Source: Pomphorhynchus laevis (Eukaryota; Acanthocephala; Palaeacanthocephala; Echinorhynchida; Pomphorhynchidae). From it: a DNA stretch of 64,000 nucleotides. Numbering within the stretch: position 1 is the stretch's first letter; each line of letters opens with the position of its first letter. The DNA is taken from NCBI GenBank assembly GCA_012934845.2, contig WNNJ02001303.1:62001-126000 (forward strand), read 5' to 3'. Made by a program: the position numbers and the translations under genes. The notes beneath the pieces are model-generated. The model saw only the letters and a program-made list of their open reading frames with translations, did not search any database and was not told where the DNA came from. Positions 55,888-64,000 of the stretch are shown in pieces.

Positions 55888-56879
55888 ATGCGACGTTCAG
55901 CTGCACCTAGCAAGCTTTGTCAACTATTGGTAAAGGTACCTAAATCAAGTGAAATAATAAATGATTTTAATATACCGTGTTCGTGCTTAATACCCGATAA
56001 ATTCCTCAACGAACTGTTTCAATACCAAATAAACGGAGTACAATTTATGTACAATGCACTAATAAATCCAGGTCACCAGACGGGAGTAATTCTTGCTGAT
56101 CAGATGGGATTGGGTAAAACAGCTCAAGTCATATGTTTAATAGCCAGCATTAAATCCGTAAAACTAGAAACAAAAGTGACGATTCTCTGTCCAGCTAATC
56201 TTGTGAAAAATTGGCTAAACGAATTTCGAAAATGGCTACCTGAAGATATGTTTGTCGGTCGGATGTGTTGTACCGTTCATAGTCAAAGCCATTATCTTCA
56301 ATTTATGTCTATGCGATTTCATCCCGTACTGATAATGTCTTACGAGCTAGCTTTAAGTGGATTAAAGCGCAACTGGTTCGACTGTGAAAGACAAATCGAT
56401 ATTTGTGTATGCGATGAAGCACATCGAATATGCAATTCCGATAATCTCACTTTCAATATGGTAAGCAGAATTAACGCGACTGCCAAAATAATGGTTACTG
56501 GAACTCCTGTTCAAAACACATACAAGGAATTCGCGAATCTCGTAAGTCTATGTGCGCCTAACTTGCTGCCATCTTCATTCAAGCGCATCTATGCAGCGCG
56601 ACAAAACGCTGAGTATTCACTTTTAGACGATGATGATATTGCCGACATTTTAAAACCGATATTATTAAGGCGCACGGCCGTGGCTGCTTCTCTACCAAAG
56701 CGAACTGATATTTTACTTGTATGTAAACCTACTATGGAGCAAACAAAGACAATAGAAAACATAGTTGACTCACATTTTTGTGTTTCAGAATTTACGAATA
56801 ATTTTGCCCTAAAGATTATCTCGGATATAAGAAAAGCGTGTGATGGCACGTTAGAAGCAACGTTAGGATTGGGATCCAG
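55888..56879 (+). CDS. RAD54: RAD54 homologous-recombination motor, exon with N-terminus and first helicase lobe
   Basis: SWI2/SNF2-type double-stranded DNA translocase that assists RAD51 in strand exchange, nuclear. The N-terminus MRRSAAPSKL matches the conserved RAD54L start (MRRSLAPSQL), which fixes the start codon; an acceptor-like CAAATAG directly precedes the ATG, so a 5' UTR intron is possible. Motifs: ILADQMGLGKT (Walker A, residues 68-78), ILCPANLVKNW (99-109), CVCDEAHRI (DEAH 176-179), VTGTPVQN (203-210), ILKPILLRRT. About 100 residues found between the start and helicase domain in vertebrate RAD54 are missing; only about 40 remain. The exon ends at a GTACGT donor after GLGS. The next exon is 2.7 kb away. 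Confidence 0.88.
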
Positions 56880-56924
56880 GTACGTATTTCTCAATCAATA
56901 AAAATATATTTTTATCACAGGAGG

Positions 56925-57160
56925 ATTTTCAATTTGAAGTTAGATGTCAGTGTTTTAATTTTAAGTTAAATGTCAGGGTTTTCAATTTGAACTTAGATGT
57001 CAGTGTTTTAATTTCAAGTAAGATATTGGGGTTTTCAATTTCAAGTTAGATGTCAGGGTTTTCAATTTCAAGTTAGATGTCAGCGTTTTCAATTTCAAGT
57101 TAAATGTCAGGGTTTTCAATTTCAAGTTAGATGTTAGGGTTTTTAATTTCAAGTTTTCTT
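56925..57160. repeat. 27-bp minisatellite in the RAD54 intron, about eight units
   Basis: Repeats of 'gggttttcaatttcaagttagatgtca' with scattered substitutions (for example 'aacttagatgtcagtgtttt'). The period of 27 keeps a reading frame open on the minus strand (repeating NLKLKTLTS), which is a by-product and not a gene. Confidence 0.9.
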
Positions 57161-57639
57161 TGTTATTAAACTTATTTTTGTTCGGTGTTTGTCCATTGTA
57201 GGTACGGGTTTTACTAATTATGAACGACTTTAGTGCGATTGTAGCGTAAATCATGTAACGTATTTCATGTAGCGTATACCATTGAACGCTGCTTTGATCT
57301 TTATTTAATTTTAAATTAAAATCTACCTTCTAATTATTGTCAGCTTAAAAAATTCGGTCGTTGGCTTAATCGTGTTTCCTGTAGTTTTTCGAATATCGTC
57401 ATTGCATTAAGTAAAGAATAGGTTACCTCCGAAATATACAAAAATAAAATACTTTCGCTTATTCACAAACCAAAAATACAAAAATCCTTCGGGTATTTAG
57501 TCATTCAGTTTTACAAAATTGTATTATCATTTCACACATTACAAAGAACATGCTTCCTCCATTCACGAATTTATATTCTTGTTGATATTTAGTTGATATT
57601 TGAGAAGAAATAGAAACATTTATTAACTTTATTTTTGGG

Positions 57640-58220
57640 AAGAGATACATTCATATTTTATAATAAATATAACGCTTACCTGATCAAAATTCAAACAATA
57701 AACAAAAATAAAAATTATTTTGTGGAATTAATATATATTAAATATTATATATTATATATGTAATATAATAAATATTGTGCATTGGATAATCTAAAATATT
57801 CTTTATATTATAATCTATATAATCCTTAAATAATCAAAATTATTTAAAAGTAGATGCATATATATTTAAACAAATAAAAGGTGTTCCAATGGGAGGTAAT
57901 AGTAGTCCCATCTATAGCTGACTTATTTTTAAGCTTTATAGAATATGAATTTGTTCATAACTGTGTAAAAACTAAATCTAAGCAATATAAATATATGAAA
58001 TATATGTTTCGATACATTGATGATATATGTGTATTTAATTCTAGCAATTTTTATTCAATAAGAGAACAAATTTATTGAGGTAGCCTTATTCTAATACATC
58101 GAATTGATGCATTAGAATAATGCATCAATTCATCAATTCATAAGTCGTGGAATAGTAAAAATAAATCAAAATTATATAAAGACATTAAATATATGTTTCG
58201 ATATATTGATTATTAAATAA
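57640..58220 (+). mobile_element. PLE RT fragments
   Basis: 57845-58078 reads the motif B region 'ggtgttccaatgggaggtaatagtagtcc', then LFLSFIEYEFVHNCVKTKSK and the catalytic FRYIDDICVFNSSNFYSI. A shorter piece at 58150-58210 repeats 'aaatatatgtttcgatatattga'. Broken fossils. Confidence 0.78.
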
Positions 58221-58229
58221 GCTAACTGA

Positions 58230-58800
58230 GTCTACGTATTTTATATTGCAAATTAAAAATAATGCAAAATAAAAGTTGAATAGTTAAATAATAAAAAATT
58301 AATTAATAATAAATAATTGCTATAAGATTTTATATAATTTATATCAAGATGAATTATAAACTGAAATTACAAATAAAAATCAATTTTTATGAATTGACTA
58401 ATAGATATTAAACTGTATCAGAATAAGGATTAGAGGTCATCAGGAGGAACTGCTAAGCTATCAGGTTTCGGCCCCTGTTCCTCTACCTAGCATAGCAGCG
58501 GGGCCAAATTCATGCTAATGATGTATTTCCTCTGATAAAACTATCTAGTATCTTATTCTAATACAAAGTATATTATTTATTATCCATCCATAAAAATTTG
58601 CCACTCAAAAGTTTAAATTTATTCTTTATATTATTGTGTTGATTTATATAATTTACTATTTTCTGCTTGATGTTATTTTTATAGTAACCTAGTTTAAAAT
58701 ATGTATCTATTAAATTATTTAAATGATTTAGAAGATTGCCAATATCATTACATATTGTTGCATATGGTTGCATATTGTTGCATATGATTGCATATCATTA
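58230..58800 (-). mobile_element. PLE 3' end with the best-preserved 3' RNA module
   Basis: On the minus strand: C-terminal coding part (58790-58575: CNDIGNLLNHLNNLIDTYFK, NNIKNKFKLLSGKFLWMDNK and stop), 3' module (58550-58437) and terminal sequence down to 58230. The C-terminal helical segment is that of the PLE family dominant in this window. The coding part is truncated on its 5' side. Confidence 0.82.
58437..58550 (-). ncRNA. PLE 3' structured RNA module, best copy
   Basis: Minus-strand order: GGCCCC (58505-58500), CTGCTATGCTA (58498-58488), GAGGAAC (58483-58477), GGGGCC (58475-58470), GAAACCTGA, TAGCTTAGCAG (58460-58450), GTTCCTC (58450-58444), CTGATGA (58443-58437). The first three blocks are each complementary to the fourth, fifth and sixth (6, 10 of 11 and 7 pairs). 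The order a-b-c-a'-b'-c' means the helices cross, so at least one pseudoknot forms or the helices alternate. Related copies are at 8622, 31196, 34620, 36055, 46408 and 59060. Confidence 0.6.
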
Positions 58801-59190
58801 CATATTTGTATTTAACTCTAATAAGTGAACAAATTTATCCAGAAAGCCTTATTCTTAATAAAACCAATATTAATGATAAAGAAGGTGTATATCTAGATAT
58901 GAACATTAAATTAACATTAACTAAAACTACTATTAATCTATATCGTAAAGATGACATGTAAATTTACAAGAAACAGTTTTGCATGAGCATTCATGCATAC
59001 CATATAATATAAAATATAATACATTAAATAATGAAATTTTAAGAATTGTAACAATTAGCATTTATTTAACCAGACTACTATGTTGGGTCAAAAAATAATG
59101 GGCCGATAGTTCCTCCTGATGAGTTCTAATTTTAATTCTTATGCATCGTAAATTATTTATTAATTAATTCATAAAAATTGAACTTTAAAA
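58801..59190 (+). mobile_element. PLE C-terminal piece and diverged 3' module
   Basis: 58805-59045 holds 'gaacaaatttatccagaaagcc' and the 'gtatatctagatatgaacattaaattaac' strand (LDMNIKL). 59060-59180 holds a diverged module ('ctactatgttgggt', 'gggcc', 'ttcctcctgatga') and terminal sequence. Broken; lies in the RAD54 intron. Confidence 0.7.
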
Positions 59191-59539
59191 ATTCCTACCG
59201 AATTATAGAAATTCTAAAGATTAAAATATTTATTTTAAATTTATATACAGTACAAAATACTTGCACTCGATTAAAAATCTAGTTTCTTTATATTCGTTTC
59301 AACGATATTATACTATTGATTGTAAGCATCTTTCATATGATCGTGGGTTGTTGGAATTTTTAACTATACTTAAAATATAAGATATATAAGATATACTTCC
59401 TAGATGTTAACATTGACAGTAAATCATTCGCACGGGGTTAAAGTTTATCTTTGACTTCATGTTCGTTTCCTTTTAAACAATAGTATTTGATATTTTAGTA
59501 TTTAATGTGATTGAGATCCACGTTACCGTAAATTACTAG

Positions 59540-60246
59540 TTCTTACGGGCCTATTAAAATGCATCAAAGAGCGATATCCTGAAGATTGTGTAATTGTAGC
59601 TTCTCAATCAACAGTGACTTTAGACTTTATTGGTCGTCATCTTTCTTCTAATGGAATTGGTCCTTTGTCACGAATAGATGGCGACACAAAGAATCGTCAA
59701 AGGATTTTAGATAACTTCAATGGTTACGTATTGCTGATAAGCGCACGTGTTTGTGGAGTCGGACTTAATTTAACAAAAGCAAACAGAATTATAATATACG
59801 AACCAAGTTGGAATCCCGCTGTTGATGACCAGACTGCTGCACGTGTGTGGCGAACCGGGCAATTTAAGCAAGTGTATATTTATCGGCTTGCTTTACAGGG
59901 ATGCCTCGACGAAAGAATTATACAACGACAGCTGCATAAAATTCAACTCAGTACCCTGGTCGGAGACCAGTATTGTTTCAGTAACAGTATGAACAGAGAT
60001 GAATTAAGAAGGTTAGTTGAACTCGAGCTCGGTTGCCCTTCAACTACACATCAAATATTGAATTGCACGAAATGTACAGATACGTTAATAAATGAGATAC
60101 CAATAAACAATCCCAGCCTCGATAATATTGAGCAGTGGTTACATACAGTGCCTGAAAATCTTAGCAAAATAAAAAATATTGAAGAGTTATGTCTAGATAA
60201 TACTGAAAATATGCTATCGTTTGTATTTTTAAATCAGCTATGTTGA
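59540..60246 (+). CDS. RAD54: RAD54, exon with second helicase lobe and C-terminus
   Basis: The frame is open from about 59500. Readable RAD54 sequence starts LLVLTGLLKCIKERYPEDCV, equivalent to 'KMLVLDYILAVTR', then ASQSTVTLDFIGRHL and the DGDTKNRQRILDNF region. Motif V is CGVGLNLTKANRIIIYEPSW, motif VI DQTAARVWRTGQ (Arg fingers), followed by YIYRLALQGCLDERIIQRQL. A CxxC (NCTKC) and the terminal AITFVF-like MLSFVFLNQLC match the RAD54L C-terminus, identifying this as RAD54 rather than another SNF2 protein. Acceptor ACTAG before 59540 or GAG before 59512; the choice depends on a possible missing exon. Confidence 0.88.
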
Positions 60247-60371
60247 TTTGTATATTACTGTTTTAGTCGATTTTTATTCAAATTATTTTTATGCAAGTTA
60301 ATTTGATATCAGCATTGTGAAATATGAAGAAATCGATAGTTTACTGCAGAAAATTTCCGTTCATGGTTTAA

Positions 60372-60812
60372 ATTTATTCCTTTGTATAATGTTATAAATT
60401 AACCATAAAATTGAAAATTTATAGTTAAATTTGTATAATATTATTGTAAATCATTGATTTACAATAAATCCGTATATTGTATTTTAATCAAATTTGTATA
60501 TTAAACTAAAACATATATAAAAGTAAATAAATTATAAAATAATTTATTCCTTTGTATAATGTTATAAATTAACCATAAAATTGAAAATTTATAGTTAAAT
60601 TTGTATAATATTATTGTAAATCATTGATTTACAATAAATCCGTATATTGTATTTTAATCAAATTTGTATATTAAACTAAAACATATATAAAAGTAAATAA
60701 ATTATAAAATAATTTATTCCTTTGTATAATGTTATAAATTAACCATAAAATTGAAAATTTATAGTTAAATTTGTATAATATTATTATAAATCATTGATTT
60801 ACAATAAATCCA
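60372..60812. repeat. 170-bp tandem repeat, 2.6 nearly perfect units
   Basis: 'ttattcctttgtataatgtt' occurs at 60374, 60544 and 60714, an exact period of 170. The units are almost identical, implying recent expansion. It begins about 120 bases after the RAD54 stop and ends four bases before the ATG of the next gene. Confidence 0.95.
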
Positions 60813-60815
60813 TAA

Positions 60816-60908
60816 ATGTGCAGCACTTGCGGAGCCGAAAAATGTGCGGCACTTTCGGAGCTTCAAAGGATATTATGGAAAATAGATCTTAACTCAACGG
60901 AAGTGCAG
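60816..60908 (+). CDS. First coding exon of an unidentified gene
   Basis: ATG at 60816, 31 codons (MCSTCGAEKCAALSELQR, ILWKIDLNSTEVQ), then a donor CAG|GTTAGT. The sudden rise in G+C over the AT-rich repeat on the left and the AT-rich intron on the right supports coding. Phase 0 at the donor fits the possible exon at 62655. Cys pairs (CSTC) near the start. Function unknown. Confidence 0.5.
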
Positions 60909-61714
60909 GTTAGTGATTTAATTTCTCATAAAACATCTTCCATGGAGGAACTGAAGAAAAATATATTAAATTTAAAAGCATTAAGAAAAATCTTTATTAA
61001 AACCAAAAGTAAAACAAAGTAAACTCAACAAATATAAAAACTTAAAATGATAAATGCAAATTAGTAGAAAAATAAAATTAAATAATGGAAATGTTGAAGT
61101 TGTAATTGAAAAACAGAATAAATTAAATTTAAAAGCATGAAGAAAAATCAAATTTTAAATATTTAAAAAGCATGTTATAACATGAAACAAATATGCAGGA
61201 TATCAAATCAATAGAACTTAAAATAAAATTACTTATTATAGATAAAAGCAAAATAAAAAGCCGATCAGACTAAGATTTAAATTCAGTTTAGTTTAATAAT
61301 TAATAAAGAAATTAAACAATATACAAAATATTTGTTAATAACTCGATATCCGGTTTATTGTTAATCATTGATCTACCTTGTCTTTTAGAATAAGAAATGT
61401 TTCTTAAATTTTTTTGTAAAATATTACTTTAAACCGAAATTATTATAATTCTATCAAAAACTATTTTGTGATCACTATTTGAAGAATAGTCTATAATCAC
61501 AACTGAACCAATTCTGCTTTAAACAGAATACCAATGTTGATAAGTACGTTTTGATAAACCTTGTCCCATTTGAGCTTTATATATTATCACATTCATCGCA
61601 AGGTATTTGGAATACATATTTATTATATTCAGTGTTTTTCTTAAAAATTTTGTTTAATTTCAATAAAAAATACAATAAAAACGTGTTGTTCAATATTTTT
61701 GGAACAGAAATATT
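60909..61714. other. AT-rich DNA, probable intron
   Basis: No coding or known repeat content recognised between the possible first exon and the LINE-C 5' fragment. A-rich, with several short 'aaattaaat' words. Confidence 0.4.
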
Positions 61715-62395
61715 AAAATTATGGTTTCTTCCCCGCCAGCGAAATGGCATTCCACGTTCCTACATGAAGGCTAGTCCGCTTCGGATGTTGATGCCTCTTT
61801 CGATGTCTCCGTACAACTGCCTGGTCACACAACGCCCGACAATAAAAACTCATCCGATCAGTGTTAGTTGACCATTGTTCTTCGCACTTGATTTATGTTT
61901 TGTAAATTTGTCGCTTGTCATTTTCATTGTCTTGGTTTGTTTCTTCGGATATCTCCCCTTCCCGATATCCTTTGATGATTCAGCATCGCTACTGTAATGA
62001 AACAGGTATCCAAGACTCTCTTCCCCTTTTTCGTCCATTGGAGTCATCACTCCGATGACTCCAATCTGCCGTCTGAGTCATCGGAGTGATTTTGTTTGTT
62101 CGGCTATTTTCCGTTTCCGATATCCTTTGATGATCCTGCATCACTACTGTAAGGACACAGGCCTCCGTAACTCTCTTCCGCCTTTTCGTCCATTATCTTA
62201 TCCGTCGTGTGAGTCATCGGTGGGATCTGAGATAGTATATGAAAATACTATTCCTACGGCTGATGCAAACCGGCTAATTATTTAGCCCTTGATCGTCGAA
62301 TGTAGAACATACGTTGCCTTTGCCGCTTGACACAGAGGCTAATTGACAATCGGTGTCAGTTTAATACTTAATCGACTGGCACCTAGCGTCCCGGA
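61715..62395 (-). mobile_element. LINE-C 5' UTR fragment (3'-truncated)
   Basis: Reverse complement of 42125-42765 of the long LINE-C copy, including both ~134-bp 5' monomers and the sequence up to 'aatgccatttcgctggcgggga' just before the endonuclease. The rest of the element is absent. The left break (61715) falls in AT-rich DNA. Confidence 0.85.
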
Positions 62396-62654
62396 ACAGT
62401 TTACATGATTGATATTTTTCTGTTCCAACGCTAATCTATATATTTGGTATTCTTATGTATTTACGTCTCTAATTAAGTAATCTTCTCTATTATAATCTAA
62501 CATTTGCTTTAAAATATCAACATGGTATTTTACAATTAAGTTTTGCTATATTTGTTGAATAAACTTAACTTCAATAGTGTGGTATAATTACTACGGGACA
62601 TATGGTGGTCTTATAATCTGGAAGAAATTTGTCACTTTTTTATATTATCCTTAG

Positions 62655-62816
62655 AATATCTGTAGTTTGATTTTTCTATTACGATATTTGCCTTTATTAG
62701 ACGAAATGGATATATATGCGATCAAAAAACGCATATTTACAACATTATCAGGTGTGTATTTGCAACATTGCAGCCTGGATCGTGCATTGTGTAATTTTGA
62801 AAAACATATGTTTTGA
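62655..62816 (+). CDS. Possible second exon of the unidentified plus-strand gene
   Basis: After an acceptor TATTATCCTTAG a phase-0 frame reads NICSLIFLLRYLPLLDEMD, IYAIKKRIFTTLSGVYLQ, HCSLDRALCNFEKHMF and TGA. Alternating helix-like patterns (GVYLQHCSLDRALCNFEKH) resemble a TPR repeat, which would make the protein a TPR scaffold. Joined to 60816-60908 the phases agree. No clear donor precedes the TGA, so either the gene ends here or the right border is wrong. Confidence 0.4.
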   Translation, partial: NICSLIFLLRYLPLLDEMDIYAIKKRIFTTLSGVYLQHCSLDRALCNFEKHMF

Positions 62817-63917
62817 TCATATACAATTTGCTTTATACTGCAAATAATCTTAAAATCTGCAATCATTATGTTCATCCGTCTGGTTCTCTTAAAGATAAAG
62901 CAGTTCTTCTCTGAGTAAACAAATGCATAATTTTCAAATATAAAAACCCCAAAATAGCAAAAACTATGAAAATCATCAAATAAAGGCTTTGAACATTCAG
63001 CAAGTAGGTAAGATGAGTTTGTTCTGTTTGAATAGATGCAATTATATTCAATTTAAAATACTCAATTTAATTTTCAAACTTAACAAAGACCAACATATTA
63101 AATGGTAACTAATATGTTAATAATACAATGATTATTGTGAATATGTTCTAATGAATTAAAGTAGCAGAATAATTAAAGAATTTAATTTGCAAACATGTAT
63201 AGAGGCTATATGACCGTATTATTTATTACGCTCATAGCCAGTAAATTACCAAATTTTTAATCTATTAATGATGCTGTTATATTACATGAACGTAAAGATG
63301 GTTGTTTATGTTTGAATTGCCACAAATATGCACGTTTTGTACGATTTATACTGAACGATTTAAAGTGCACTTATCCTCTCGAAATATTCTCAAGGATTAT
63401 TAGATAACTATGGAAGATTGAAAAATGTGATAAATTTTCTAATTTATTGCATGTTTACCATAAAAATTATATAATATTCTCTATTGACAGGATATTTAAG
63501 TTGAATGTCACGTTGCCTGAGATGCTCCTATAGGTTATGTGACATTGTTCGTTAATAAATCACAACTATTAAATGAATACAGTCATTGTGCGTAATAAAT
63601 ATTATAGAAAATATAGCAAGATTACTCCTTTATATAATGATAAAATTCCTTAAACAGCACAAACTATAATTTCAAACTCAGTAAGTAGATGCTTTTACCT
63701 AAGCAGTATGACGTTGTGTAAAAAGTTAAATTATTTGCTTGTAAGCAAATTATAGCTTATGCATTTCAACATATTTGCAATTTTTAAATACACTTAGCAA
63801 TATCTATTAAGAACATGAACGTTAGAACAGTTGTGTCCACAGTGCGAGAATATTCTTAAATGTTCACTCATTTAAGAATATTTTCAATCAGGAGAAAGTG
63901 AAACTATGTTTATTTAC
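62817..63917. other. AT-rich DNA, nothing recognised
   Basis: No convincing exon, repeat or element was found. 63290-63405 has a moderately long open stretch on the plus strand (DGCLCLNCHKYARFVRF) without recognised family or good splice borders. Confidence 0.4.
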
Positions 63918-64000
63918 CACGATATATAGCCCATTCCATTTTTATATTTCCAGCTGTTAATACCTGTTTTATAGATTCAATAAGCTCAGTACTGTAATTT
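63918..64000 (-). CDS. Possible exon of an unidentified minus-strand gene (continues outside window)
   Basis: On the minus strand a frame open from the window edge reads NYSTELIESIKQVLTAGN and IKMEWAIYR, ending one base into a codon at a GTAAAT donor (63917). Protein-like composition. Family not recognised. The plus strand shows an acceptor-like TATTTCCAG at the same place but no lasting frame after it. Confidence 0.35.

Larger units (their letters stand above)
56880..59539 (+). other. RAD54 intron with minisatellite and PLE copies
   Basis: Separates the two helicase lobes. The phases of the two visible borders do not match directly, and the short 'CNHP...SGKM' stretch of RAD54 is not found, so a small unrecognised exon may lie in here or the borders are slightly misplaced. 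Contains the 27-bp minisatellite and several PLE pieces. Confidence 0.6.

Noticed and set aside
55572-55913. 113-codon minus-strand open frame overlapping the RAD54 start
   Set aside because: It is antisense to the better-supported RAD54 N-terminus and to a more protein-like plus-strand frame; no family match.
56925-57254. Long minus-strand open frame with repeating NLKLKT
   Set aside because: It is the by-product of a 27-bp minisatellite whose period is a multiple of three; no start context or family.
58437-58550. Canonical hammerhead ribozyme in the main PLE 3' module
   Set aside because: CTGATGA and GAAA are present, but in the wrong order relative to the helices for any of the three hammerhead types; kept only as an undefined structured RNA.
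1-64000. LTR retrotransposons, Polintons or other capsid-bearing elements
   Set aside because: No gag-protease-integrase order, LTR pairs, integrase motifs or protein-primed polymerase were recognised; the RT-bearing elements are LINEs and PLEs.

Overview
This is an AT-rich, intron-rich eukaryotic window, almost certainly from an animal: an invertebrate with fast-evolving proteins. The animal assignment rests on a Csk-type SH3-SH2-tyrosine kinase gene split by long introns, a RAD54 recombination helicase gene, and a typical animal set of retroelements. I cannot name the phylum. No bacterial operons, ribosome binding sites, CRISPR arrays, tRNA or rRNA genes were seen. Most of the sequence is transposable-element debris inside introns and between genes. 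All host exons were found by reading domain similarity and splice signals directly, so exact borders are predictions. || Layout. 0-16 kb: four exons of a minus-strand Csk-like kinase (SH3 first half, SH3 second half, SH2, start of kinase domain) with compatible intron phases. Its introns hold a ~320-bp tandem repeat, a duplicated block present again in permuted order, a ~160-bp satellite made of Penelope-like element (PLE) ends, a GIY-YIG endonuclease fragment, and two opposed CR1/L2-like LINE copies (LINE-A). 16.6-26 kb: three LINE-A copies head to tail, the first nearly full length (ORF1, endonuclease, reverse transcriptase, 3' hairpin). 26-30 kb: a second LINE type (LINE-B, Jockey/I-like) whose 5' half is inverted against its 3' half. 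30-36.6 kb: many pieces of one PLE family with a recurring structured 3' end, a LINE-C 3' piece and a short piece of the next element. 37-40 kb: an intact 1007-residue ORF of a restriction-like-endonuclease (R2/NeSL-like) retroelement. 41.5-45.7 kb: a decayed Tc1/mariner transposase and a long LINE-C copy (RTE-like, with tandem 5' monomers). 45.7-47 kb: stacked PLE pieces. 47.2-53.5 kb: two LINE-B copies head to head. 54-60.3 kb: more PLE pieces and a compact RAD54 gene whose large intron holds a 27-bp minisatellite and PLE copies. 60.3-64 kb: a 170-bp tandem repeat abutting the first exon of an unidentified plus-strand gene, a LINE-C 5' fragment, and a possible exon of a further minus-strand gene at the window edge. 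|| How it works together. The host genes (a signalling kinase and a recombination motor) are unrelated to each other; everything between them is explained by repeated retroelement insertion, inversion and tandem growth. The best candidates for something undescribed are: a PLE 3' end with six complementary blocks in the order a-b-c-a'-b'-c' (pseudoknot-forming, next to a CTGATGA word); a fixed 37-nt overlap of ORF1 stop and ORF2 start in four LINE-A copies; a circularly permuted intragenic duplication; and the intact R2/NeSL-like element with an N-terminal cysteine-rich cluster.
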